42,595 nucleotides of DNA from Fidelibacterota bacterium. Its GTDB lineage: Bacteria > Fidelibacterota > UBA8477 > JABMPR01. Below are positions 1-7,637 of this stretch, in pieces. The position numbers and the translations under genes were made by a program. The stretch is taken from assembly GCA_021736185.1 (NCBI GenBank), contig JAIPGJ010000011.1, forward strand, positions 1-42,595. The letters run 5' to 3'. Below the pieces are notes generated by a model that worked only from the letters and a program-made list of their open reading frames with translations, was not told where the DNA came from and ran no database searches. The stretch's first letter is position 1. Each line of letters begins with the position of its first letter.

Positions 1-1
1 G

Positions 2-604
2 AGTATCGTAGTGATTGCAGATGCATTCAGTCAAACTAAACAAAGTTCGGCAGAGGCTTATGTTTCAGCCTACAACTTTTCAGTTAGTACGACTTATTTA
101 TCATTCCTCAATTTTGGAGAGGAAAAAACTAACACGCACCACTACGAGATTCACTTGGGATACAGACTTACCCCTAAAGACAAAATTGGTATCAAAGTAG
201 CGACGTGGAAAATGTTTGCCCCTATGGGAATGCCTATGCAGGAGCAGCTTAAATTTGACGAAAACAATTTCTACCCTGGTAAGCTAAGAGAAACTGGAAT
301 AGGTGCTACTTATCAGCGAATGTTATGGAAAGGTGTGTTTGCTACAGTAGAAATCTTACCACAATCAAAGACCTACCTGGATGAAAACAATAATGACATC
401 GGCAATGGCTTTAAATTATATACTTCCTATCATCTCGGGTATTATAAATCCTTTTTCAAAGACCGAGTTTATATAGAGTCCCAAATTCATTGTCAATATT
501 GGCCTGTCAATACAGGTGTACCACAGACCTTCAAGGATCTAGATGACAATTGGAACAACTACTTTCTATTTGAACCCAATATTTACATAGGTGTAAATTT
601 TTAA
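2..604 (+). CDS. Probable outer-membrane beta-barrel protein, 5'-truncated
   Basis: The reading frame is open to the left window edge (codons for S-I-V precede the GTG at 11), so the track start at 11 is probably internal and the gene begins outside the window. The residues VIADAFSQ look like the end of a signal peptide. The rest is rich in alternating aromatic and polar strands (HYEIHLGYRLTP, YTSYHLGYYKSFF) and ends in a terminal Phe (YIGVNF), as outer-membrane barrels do. I do not recognise a family. About 200 residues are visible. It is the first of a run of exported proteins on this strand, 40 bp before a START-like gene. Role unknown; the outer-membrane location is inferred only from strand pattern and C-terminus. 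Confidence 0.6.
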   Translation, partial: SIVVIADAFSQTKQSSAEAYVSAYNFSVSTTYLSFLNFGEEKTNTHHYEIHLGYRLTPKDKIGIKVATWKMFAPMGMPMQEQLKFDENNFYPGKLRETGIGATYQRMLWKGVFATVEILPQSKTYLDENNNDIGNGFKLYTSYHLGYYKSFFKDRVYIESQIHCQYWPVNTGVPQTFKDLDDNWNNYFLFEPNIYIGVNF

Positions 605-644
605 AGGCTTGTTGTTAAATCTGCCTGAAGAATTAAGAAAAAAT

Positions 645-1313
645 ATGAATGCACTAATGATACAATCACTATTCGAAAATCAATCCAGATACTCACGATT
701 TATCATGCTTTGCATGAGTCTATTTAGTTTGGATATTTCCGCCCAACCCAGCGAATGGAAGATGAAAACATATGATAATGGAAATATCGTTGTAAACTAT
801 TCTGTCGAAGAGTTAACCGATGAGAATGGCAAAAAAGTGCCCCTCATGCAATATAGCGCGGTTACTATCGATTCATTGAGTATGCAAAAGTGTATCTCTG
901 TGTTATCAGATGTGCCTAAACATAAAATATTTTTAGCTGAGGGATCAAGTGAAATACTAAAAACAGTATCTGATACCGATTGGATTGTCTATTATTATTA
1001 CAATCCAATATGGCCGTTTCCAAAATCCGATTGTGTGGCAAGAATGACAATGTCAAAAAACGATTTGAATACTACGGCAATTTTCAGCTTAACAGCTGCA
1101 CCGACTCTATATAAAGAGAGAAATATAGAAAGATTTACGCTTTATGATTTAACCTATGAATTCAATGATTTAGGCAATGGTTTGGTTGAAGTAAAGACCA
1201 CTACCAAAATGATACCGGCAATCCCTGTTCCTCTTTGGTTGGTAAAAGTAGCATGTCCTTCAGGAGCAAAAGGCATACTGAAAAGACTTGTCAACCTCAT
1301 AAAAAAGAGCTGA
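645..1313 (+). CDS. Exported START-domain-like lipid-binding protein (copy 1)
   Basis: The track starts at a TTG (609), but ATG 645 follows a purine-rich stretch and gives a better protein; a shorter start near 705 would also give a signal peptide (MLCMSLFSLDISAQ). The mature part resembles bacterial START/SRPBCC proteins: an N-terminal strand (WKMKTYDNGNIVVNYSVEE), a 'YSAVTID' segment, 'DWIVYYYYNPIWPFPKSD', and a C-terminal amphipathic helix (IPAIPVPLWLVKVACPSGAKGILKRLVNLIKKS). START folds bind lipids or other hydrophobic ligands; the ligand here is unknown. A clear paralogue lies at 2108-2752, with a TetR regulator between them on the same strand. Family assignment is from motif pattern and length (about 200 mature residues), so moderately sure. 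Confidence 0.7.
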   Translation: MNALMIQSLFENQSRYSRFIMLCMSLFSLDISAQPSEWKMKTYDNGNIVVNYSVEELTDENGKKVPLMQYSAVTIDSLSMQKCISVLSDVPKHKIFLAEGSSEILKTVSDTDWIVYYYYNPIWPFPKSDCVARMTMSKNDLNTTAIFSLTAAPTLYKERNIERFTLYDLTYEFNDLGNGLVEVKTTTKMIPAIPVPLWLVKVACPSGAKGILKRLVNLIKKS

Positions 1314-1373
1314 TTGAACTCACAGTAAATTCCATAGAGTTTCGATACTTTCATATAAGGATGAACTTTTAAC

Positions 1374-2039
1374 ATGGTAAAAAGAACACCACTTACAAAA
1401 GAGCAAATAATTTCGAAGGCAATTGCCCTTGCTGACAAAGGTGGCCTTAGCGCAATGTCTATGAGGAAACTTGCTGGAAAACTCAATGTTCAGGCAATGT
1501 CTCTTTATCATCACTTCAAAACCAAAGATGATCTTATTTCCCACATGGCAGATACACTGGTTGTCCAAATTGATGCTGGTGTCAATGAGAATAGAAATTC
1601 TTCTGATTGGCGTACCATTATTCTTAATAGGGCAGTATCAGCAAAAACCATTTTCCAGAAACACGAGTGGCTTCCCATTGTGTTAGACTCACATCTTCAA
1701 AGTGGAATTAAACGCTTAGAATATACGAATAATTACATTGGGACGCTTCGTAATGCTGGACTTCCAATTGAGCTATCGCTAAAAGTCTTTTCCCTGATTG
1801 ATAGTTACATTTATGGGTTTTGTCGTCAACTCTCCCACAATGCGGATAGTGAAAAATCTTCAGAGGAACTAGCTGAGGATTTTTCAACCGCTTTTAACCC
1901 TTCTGATTATCCGTTTTTAAATGAAGCGACAGCACTAGTGATGGAAAATGGCTATGATGAGAATGCTGATTTTTTGTTCGGCCTAAGTATAATTTTAAAC
2001 GGTATAGAATTGGAGCTGAAATCGCTAGATAGTCAGTAG
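1374..2039 (+). CDS. TetR/AcrR family transcriptional regulator
   Basis: A 221-residue TetR-type repressor. The N-terminal helix-turn-helix is clear at residues about 8-55: the segment 'SMRKLAGKLNVQAMSLYHHF' is the recognition region typical of TetR, followed by KTKDDLI. The C-terminal half (about 60-221) is all-helical and resembles the TetR_C ligand-binding/dimerisation domain. Such proteins bind an operator near their own gene and release it on binding a small hydrophobic ligand. It sits 60 bp downstream of one START-like gene and 68 bp upstream of its paralogue, all on one strand, so control of these two genes is the natural guess. No operator palindrome was identified with confidence. 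Confidence 0.9.
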   Translation: MVKRTPLTKEQIISKAIALADKGGLSAMSMRKLAGKLNVQAMSLYHHFKTKDDLISHMADTLVVQIDAGVNENRNSSDWRTIILNRAVSAKTIFQKHEWLPIVLDSHLQSGIKRLEYTNNYIGTLRNAGLPIELSLKVFSLIDSYIYGFCRQLSHNADSEKSSEELAEDFSTAFNPSDYPFLNEATALVMENGYDENADFLFGLSIILNGIELELKSLDSQ

Positions 2040-2107
2040 CTGAGATTATTGACATTTCTTGTGAAGATAATTTAAGATCTAACAATGAAACAAATCAGGA
2101 AGACTAT

Positions 2108-2752
2108 ATGAAAGAGACATTTAAACCAATGTTTGTTGTATTCGGGATGATGTTATTGAGTGGAAACTTATCGGCACAAACCCCAGAGTGGAAAACAGCT
2201 GTTCGCAATCATGGCAAAATAACCGTTAATTATTGTGTTTCAGAACGTCAGGATGAGAGCGGTCTGAAAGTACCGGTAATTATGTATTCAGCAGTAACCA
2301 TCGATACAATCAGCATGAAAAACTGTATCGCAATAATGAAAGATGCTTCAAAATACCAAGAACTGATGGACCTGGAAATCAGCAAACGAATTACAACCAT
2401 ATCTGAAAATGATTGGGTCAATTACTACTATGCCTCACCTGGATGGCCCCTGTCTGATTTTGATTGGGTAGCCAAAATGACATTCTCCGCGGATACGATT
2501 ACAAATACTGCGGTTTTTACATCAACAGCCGAACCGTCCTTATATAAAAAAACGAATGTAAATCGGATTGCTTTTGATAATGAAACATATGCATTCAAAG
2601 ACTTGGGGAATGGCGAAACCGAAGTTACAGTTACAATTGAGGAATCGCCGGCGATTAAGGTGCCCCGCTGGCTAATGAAAATTGCCATCCCCGGTGGGGC
2701 GGCAGATTTTATTCGAAATATTGTCAATCTTGCTAAAGAGGATGGATCTTGA
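2108..2752 (+). CDS. Exported START-domain-like lipid-binding protein (copy 2)
   Basis: A 214-residue paralogue of the protein at 645-1313. Shared landmarks in the same order are 'YSAVTID', 'NDWVNYYYASPGWPLSDFDW', 'KDLGNGETEV', and the C-terminal 'SPAIKVPRWLMKIAIPGGA'. The start ATG has an AGGAAG ribosome-binding site. Residues 1-24 form a signal peptide ending SAQ, so the protein is periplasmic or outer-membrane associated. START/SRPBCC folds hold hydrophobic ligands in an alpha/beta cavity. Duplication around a TetR gene suggests a ligand-responsive module. The coding region overlaps the possible start of the short ORF at 2742. Family assignment rests on pattern, not on a search. Confidence 0.7.
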   Translation: MKETFKPMFVVFGMMLLSGNLSAQTPEWKTAVRNHGKITVNYCVSERQDESGLKVPVIMYSAVTIDTISMKNCIAIMKDASKYQELMDLEISKRITTISENDWVNYYYASPGWPLSDFDWVAKMTFSADTITNTAVFTSTAEPSLYKKTNVNRIAFDNETYAFKDLGNGETEVTVTIEESPAIKVPRWLMKIAIPGGAADFIRNIVNLAKEDGS

Positions 2753-2924
2753 AGTATCACAACCCACCAGCGGCTTGAAGCTGATTGATGGAGACCTTAC
2801 CATTTATCCAGGCATGGGACCGCATGACCCCTCAGAGAAATGTATTATCGAAAATGTGCGTGTATTACTTGATATAGAGGTAATTAACCGGCCAGATGAC
2901 ATGCTCAGGGGGATCAATCGGTAA
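2742..2924 (+). pseudogene. Possible C-terminal remnant of a metallo-beta-lactamase-fold hydrolase
   Basis: A 60-codon open frame starts at ATG 2742, inside the end of the previous gene and just after an AAAGAGG. It reads ...LKLIDGDLTIYPGMGPHD..., which resembles the 'D..IYPGHGP' metal-site segment near the C-terminus of MBL-fold hydrolases. The metal-ligand histidine would be Met here, and the N-terminal two thirds of the domain are absent upstream. It is therefore either a decayed fragment or a chance similarity. The remaining bases up to 3032 show no other gene. Confidence 0.35.
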
Positions 2925-3032
2925 CTCGAGCGAAGTCTCAGGAAATAATGAAGTAACTTGAGACCAACAGTACTGAGAAGGCCAACTCGCTTTAACAAAG
3001 ACTGTTGGTAAAATTTTAGGGGGCGTTATAGA

Positions 3033-4817
3033 ATGCGAAGATTCACTTTACTCTTTCTGGTGGGAATTATTTGTGCCAGCTGCACCCAAACAAAACATAA
3101 CTTTCTTGAAACAAAAGATGCCTATTTCGGGCAAAACCCTCCAGGAGATTCAGCTGTTATCTTTGCCCCCGGAATTTTTTCTTTGCCCAATCGGTTGGAA
3201 TCCAATATCGCTTTCACTCCCGATGGCAAAGAGTGTTACTTTGGAGTACTTGAAATAAAGGACAGGAATGTTTCCTACAAAATTTTTCAAAGTACATTTG
3301 CAAACAACAAATGGTCACAACAGACAGAATCTACATTTTCTTTAAACAATAATATTGGTGATCCTGTTCTGTCGGCAAATGGGAAAAAACTCTACTTCAA
3401 TAGAGAAGGTGATATTTGGATGGTTGAACGCACTTCCGGTAAATGGGGTGTTCCCAAAAAGCTTCCAGACCCAATCAATTCAGATGCTAGCGAGGGCTCT
3501 ATTACGGAATCTGCCGATGGAGATATTGTTATTTCATCAAGGCGACCCGGTGGATTTGGCGGTATCGATATTTGGCGAATAAACCGCTTAGTCGATCGAT
3601 CATTACAAGCTGAGAACCTTGGTCCAATAATGAATTCAAAATATTTTGATTATAGTCCCTTCATTGCTCCGGATGGATCCTATCTCATATTTGGTTCATA
3701 TCGTGCCAGTCGCGATGGACTACTCTATATAAGTTTTAACAGAGGGAATGATGAATGGACTACTCCAATCAACATGAATAGCTGTGGCGCTAAAGTCAAC
3801 AATACAAGGGCTCACCATAGTAATCCCTCTCTTTCTCCTGATGGAAAATATTTATTTTTTAGGCGTCATGAAGCAGATACCATTATGGATGTTTATTGGG
3901 TTAGCACGAATATTCTCAAAAAACTTAAAGAGAAGGCTATGCAAGAATCCTCTCCTCAAAAACTTACCAATCTAAAAGGAGACTACTTAGGGCAAACTCC
4001 ACCCGGCGATGTTCCAATCATTTTTGCTCCGGGAATCATTTCCGTCGATAGCACTGTCGAACATGGTTACCCAACATTCTCTCCTGATGGTAATACCGTC
4101 TTTTGGCAGTCAAACCTACGCCATAAAGAAAAGGAAACAGAAATATTCCTTAAAGTGATGCGTCGTGTGGACGGTCAATGGACAGAACCCGAAAGCTCTC
4201 CATACGGAGGTATGCCTGCTTTTTCTCCGGATGGCAAACAGCTTTATTTCCTTCCTAAAGATCAAGAAGAAAAAGATCTCTGCTTTATAACAAAAGAGGA
4301 TAAAAAATGGAGTGATCCAAAAAGTACAAATCTTATTAAACGTTTCCCTGAACTGAAGTATATGTATGGCCATTCAATAACGAATGATGCTACACTCTAT
4401 TTCTTTAGTCATGCAGAAGGTTTGGGATCAAGGAACGATTTTGGCATATACAGATCAGAACTTATTAATGGAATTTATGCAAAACCGGAACTACTTCCTC
4501 CATCCATTAATGCTACAGATGGTGTAATCAACTGGATGCCATTTATCGCACCAGATGAGAGCTACCTGCTATTTTCTTCCGATCGCAACGAGGGTGGGCA
4601 AAGTCTATTTATCAGCTTTAGGCAATCAGATGGTTCCTGGACTGAAGCACATGGCTTGGGTGACGCAATTAACACCAAAAAAGGAGAGCGGTTTCCATAT
4701 GTTTCGCCCGATGGCAAATACCTTTTCTTTACACGTTGGCATGGCAGAGATAACGAGGATATAATGTGGGTAAGTGCAAAAATTATTGATCGAATAAGAA
4801 AGAAAATAATGAAGTAA
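3033..4817 (+). CDS. PD40/TolB-like beta-propeller lipoprotein with internal duplication
   Basis: A 594-residue lipoprotein: residues 1-16 form a signal peptide and Cys17 sits in a lipobox (ICASC). The body is made of WD40-like PD40 blades with the signature 'SPDGKYLFF' and variants (FTPDGKECYF, LSPDGKYLFFRR, FSPDGKQLYF, VSPDGKYLFFTR). The two halves are duplicates: 'YFGQNPPGDSAVIFAPGIF' near residue 31 recurs as 'YLGQTPPGDVPIIFAPGII' near residue 320, and each half runs through similar blades, ending in an ILKKLKEK or IIDRIRKK helix. PD40 propellers usually mediate protein-protein binding in the periplasm or at the outer membrane; no catalytic residues are visible. The next gene begins 2 bp downstream, so the two are co-transcribed. 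Confidence 0.85.
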   Translation: MRRFTLLFLVGIICASCTQTKHNFLETKDAYFGQNPPGDSAVIFAPGIFSLPNRLESNIAFTPDGKECYFGVLEIKDRNVSYKIFQSTFANNKWSQQTESTFSLNNNIGDPVLSANGKKLYFNREGDIWMVERTSGKWGVPKKLPDPINSDASEGSITESADGDIVISSRRPGGFGGIDIWRINRLVDRSLQAENLGPIMNSKYFDYSPFIAPDGSYLIFGSYRASRDGLLYISFNRGNDEWTTPINMNSCGAKVNNTRAHHSNPSLSPDGKYLFFRRHEADTIMDVYWVSTNILKKLKEKAMQESSPQKLTNLKGDYLGQTPPGDVPIIFAPGIISVDSTVEHGYPTFSPDGNTVFWQSNLRHKEKETEIFLKVMRRVDGQWTEPESSPYGGMPAFSPDGKQLYFLPKDQEEKDLCFITKEDKKWSDPKSTNLIKRFPELKYMYGHSITNDATLYFFSHAEGLGSRNDFGIYRSELINGIYAKPELLPPSINATDGVINWMPFIAPDESYLLFSSDRNEGGQSLFISFRQSDGSWTEAHGLGDAINTKKGERFPYVSPDGKYLFFTRWHGRDNEDIMWVSAKIIDRIRKKIMK

Positions 4818-4819
4818 AT

Positions 4820-5953
4820 ATGAATAAAAAATATCCCAAAGTTATAACTATCTGCCTTGTGATACTTGCATTGCAAGTTAATGCTGTCAAGGCTCAGGTA
4901 TCATTTATCACAAATGGGCAAAGCATACAGACTACGAATTCTTGGGATATCAAACTGGTAGATATTAACGGGGATGGTCATTTGGATGCATATTTGGGTG
5001 GCAAAACATGGCTAAACAAGGGTAATGGAAATCTTTCTGAAACAGAGCTCAGCTTTGGCTCTGGTATTTTTGCAAGTTTTGGTGATCTCAACGGGAATGG
5101 ATTTGCAGATGTCGTCTGCCAGGATAGTATTTATCTTAATGATGGGAACAACCACTACGAATTCAAAATCAAGCTTTCCTCTGATATCTTGATGTACTCG
5201 TCTGTATTAGAAGATGTGGACAATGATGGTGATATTGACATTATAAGTTGCTCTACAACAACAGATAGAATTTTATTTAACGATGGGGAAGCTGATTTCA
5301 CAGACTCAGGTATATGTTTGGGAGGTTGGGGGCAGGCAAGTTATGCTTTCGGCGACATGAATAGTGACGGATTTACCGATATCTATGTGGCTATTCCACA
5401 CACACCACCTCCTACAATGAAGCATTCTGCAAACAAAATTTGGTTTGGTAGTGCCGAAAAGAAGTTTATTGAAAGAAGCCATGATATTTCTGCTGCAGTA
5501 AGTCGAAACGCAATTCTTTGTGATTTTGATAATGATGGCGACTTGGATCTATTTCTTGCCAGTAATGGTGAATCCGGAAATATGATATGTTTTAATGACG
5601 GGAGGGGAAACTTTATAGATAGCGGTCAAGTACTTGGAAATAATTCAAACGCTGCAAAAACCACCAATTTTGATGGTGATGGCGATTTTGATTTATTTAT
5701 CTGCCACGGTAAAGTTCCATTTGGCGATGGAGCCCCAAACAGGGTTTGGCTTAATGATGGCAAAGGACACTTCACAGATAGTAAACTTAGCTTGGGAAAT
5801 TCAAATAGCGCAGCAGTAGCGCTAGGTGATATGAATAAAGATGGCGCAATAGATGCCGTAGTCGTAAATGTGAGATTAGACGCTAAGAATAACTATTCAT
5901 CTGTTCCTTGTCCTATCGAAATATGGATTAATAAACCTTTTGAAAGTAATTAA
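4820..5953 (+). CDS. Secreted FG-GAP/VCBS-repeat beta-propeller protein
   Basis: A 377-residue exported protein with a signal peptide ending VKAQ (about residue 26). It carries seven repeats with calcium-binding loops of integrin-alpha type: DINGDGHLD, DLNGNGFAD, DVDNDGDID, DMNSDGFTD, DFDNDGDLD, NFDGDGDFD and DMNKDGAID. Seven repeats fit a complete seven-bladed propeller. Each blade contains a 'WLNDGKGHFTDS'-like strand as in VCBS proteins. No C-terminal sorting domain (such as a Por secretion tail) follows, since the protein ends directly after the last blade. It is likely a secreted or surface binding module. It starts 2 bp after the PD40 lipoprotein and ends 4 bp before the next lipoprotein, so the three form one transcription unit. 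Confidence 0.88.
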   Translation: MNKKYPKVITICLVILALQVNAVKAQVSFITNGQSIQTTNSWDIKLVDINGDGHLDAYLGGKTWLNKGNGNLSETELSFGSGIFASFGDLNGNGFADVVCQDSIYLNDGNNHYEFKIKLSSDILMYSSVLEDVDNDGDIDIISCSTTTDRILFNDGEADFTDSGICLGGWGQASYAFGDMNSDGFTDIYVAIPHTPPPTMKHSANKIWFGSAEKKFIERSHDISAAVSRNAILCDFDNDGDLDLFLASNGESGNMICFNDGRGNFIDSGQVLGNNSNAAKTTNFDGDGDFDLFICHGKVPFGDGAPNRVWLNDGKGHFTDSKLSLGNSNSAAVALGDMNKDGAIDAVVVNVRLDAKNNYSSVPCPIEIWINKPFESN

Positions 5954-5957
5954 ATAA

Positions 5958-6392
5958 ATGAAAATGCTACGAACACTTCTAAATATAACTATGATACTTT
6001 TGATACTAACATCCTGTTCAAGTAATGGCAAAAAAGACCGGGCCATTATTTCAGGACATATACCTGAGATTGCATCAAAAACAATTTGGATTGAAGCTAA
6101 CGATTCGACATTTGACTGTGCTGTGGATAGTTTCGGAATATTTCGATTCGATATACCTTCTGCCAGGCCTGGATATCTATTTATAAAGGAGTTGGAAAAA
6201 AAAGTGTTTTATCTCCCGGGCGAGAGTCTTTTAGTAGAAAAAGTGGATAAGACGTATAAGTATTCAGGTGGTCAAAGCGCATTAATAAACAATTATTATA
6301 TCGCTTGGAATAAACATTTATATGCGGTGGCGGATACATCAGATTCTGAGAAGTATTACAATCAAAAACCATACAGAATTGATATTTGGTGA
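5958..6392 (+). CDS. Truncated DUF4369-type lipoprotein
   Basis: 144 residues with a lipoprotein signal (LILTSC, Cys20). The following beta-rich region (ISGHIPEIASKTIWIEAND ... FRFDIP ... YLPGESL) matches the N-terminal DUF4369-like domain that normally precedes a thioredoxin/TlpA-type domain in Bacteroidota-like proteins of 350-400 residues. Here the frame stops soon after 'SEKYYNQKP' and no CxxC thioredoxin domain follows in any frame before the next gene, so the C-terminal half looks lost. It may be a decaying gene or a lone domain. It is the third gene of the PD40 / FG-GAP run, with a 4 bp gap to its upstream neighbour. Confidence 0.6.
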   Translation: MKMLRTLLNITMILLILTSCSSNGKKDRAIISGHIPEIASKTIWIEANDSTFDCAVDSFGIFRFDIPSARPGYLFIKELEKKVFYLPGESLLVEKVDKTYKYSGGQSALINNYYIAWNKHLYAVADTSDSEKYYNQKPYRIDIW

Positions 6393-6471
6393 TAAACAGA
6401 ATATTCATAGAAACAGATTACCAAATGCCGCTCACGCCTAAAGCATCTAGTGAAGGTGAGAGGGTTGCACA

Positions 6472-7623
6472 TTGAACAGAATGAGTATGACTTGCGAGGC
6501 ATCCATTAAAAGATATATGGCATTCATTCTCTTGATTGGAGTTATCAGCTGCACTGATAAGCCCTTAGACGTGTTTCCTGACAAGGAATGGGAGTACGAC
6601 ACCAGCAAACTACCACCTAGAACCGTCAACGAGGCAGAAGCTTTTTTACGAACGCTAGAGACGACCGGCCTTATGGTAGTGCAGGGGGGAAAGGTAATAT
6701 ATGAGTATGGTGACGTGGCTGAGGTGAGCTATGTTGCTTCCGTCCGAAAAAGTATACTCTCAATGCTATACGGAGCACATGTTGCCTCTGGAGAAATCCG
6801 CCTTGATGCAACACTGAAAGAATTAGAAATGTCGGATGTCGGAGGCTTGTTTCCTACTGAGCAAAACGCGACGGTATTTGACTTGATAACTGCACGTTCA
6901 GGAATCTACCACTCCGCCTCGAATTCTGGTGATCTACTTGAATATGCTCCAACGCGTGGAAGCAAAACACCAGGGACCTATTGGCTCTATAACAACTGGG
7001 ATTTTAATGCTGCTGGATCTGTATTCGAGTCAATGACAGGCAAGAACATTTACGATGCTATCTATGACGAATTAGCAATTCCAATCTTAATGCAAGACTT
7101 TGATCGTCAGCGTCAGAAAAAAGATGAATTGCCTGCGGTGTCTCAGCATCCAGCCTATACAACCTGGCTATCAACACGTGATATGGCACGTCTAGGTCTT
7201 CTAATGCTGCGAAATGGCAGGTGGGGCGATCGTCAGATTATTCCAGTTGATTGGATTGACAAAAGTACGAGTGTCATCACTCCATTTTCGAATATGAATC
7301 CTGACTTTATGCGCACAGGACCATTTGGTTATGGGTATATGTGGTGGATCTGGGATGGAGAATTTGCATCTGGTCCCTACAAGGGAGGATATACTGCCTC
7401 AGGAGCCCATGGACAGTGGATTACAATCCTGCCGGCCATGGATATGGTGGTGGTACACAAGACTTTCTGGTCCTCGTCTAGTGGAATCAAATTCAATGTT
7501 AAGCGTCAAGACTACTATCGTTTGCTAGATCTGCTGACAGGAAATAAACCTGCAACACAGGAAGAATTAATCATTTGGGGTGGCTTAGATGTAACAGGTG
7601 AGAAATTCAATCGTCGTAAATAA
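6472..7623 (+). CDS. Class C beta-lactamase-like serine hydrolase, lipoprotein
   Basis: A 383-residue serine hydrolase of the beta-lactamase/transpeptidase-like family. The SxxK motif is at Ser90-Val-Arg-Lys93, the YxN motif at Tyr173-Asn-Asn175, and an H-x-G-type third motif lies in 'SGAHGQW' in place of KTG. The leader LLIGVISC gives a lipobox with Cys27, so it is probably membrane-anchored in the envelope. The TTG at 6472 is preceded by AAGGTGAGAGG at suitable spacing; ATGs at 6481 and 6517 are alternatives and do not change the lipobox. Family members act as esterases, D-amino-acid peptidases or beta-lactamases; the substrate cannot be read from sequence. A second, divergent serine hydrolase follows 14 bp later. 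Confidence 0.88.
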   Translation: MNRMSMTCEASIKRYMAFILLIGVISCTDKPLDVFPDKEWEYDTSKLPPRTVNEAEAFLRTLETTGLMVVQGGKVIYEYGDVAEVSYVASVRKSILSMLYGAHVASGEIRLDATLKELEMSDVGGLFPTEQNATVFDLITARSGIYHSASNSGDLLEYAPTRGSKTPGTYWLYNNWDFNAAGSVFESMTGKNIYDAIYDELAIPILMQDFDRQRQKKDELPAVSQHPAYTTWLSTRDMARLGLLMLRNGRWGDRQIIPVDWIDKSTSVITPFSNMNPDFMRTGPFGYGYMWWIWDGEFASGPYKGGYTASGAHGQWITILPAMDMVVVHKTFWSSSSGIKFNVKRQDYYRLLDLLTGNKPATQEELIIWGGLDVTGEKFNRRK

Positions 7624-7637
7624 AAAATGGATTTAGA

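Noticed and set aside
2428-2760. 110-codon - strand ORF opposite START copy 2 (and the similar 1154-1486)
   Set aside because: Matching shadows of two paralogous genes; their similarity only reflects the coding strand.
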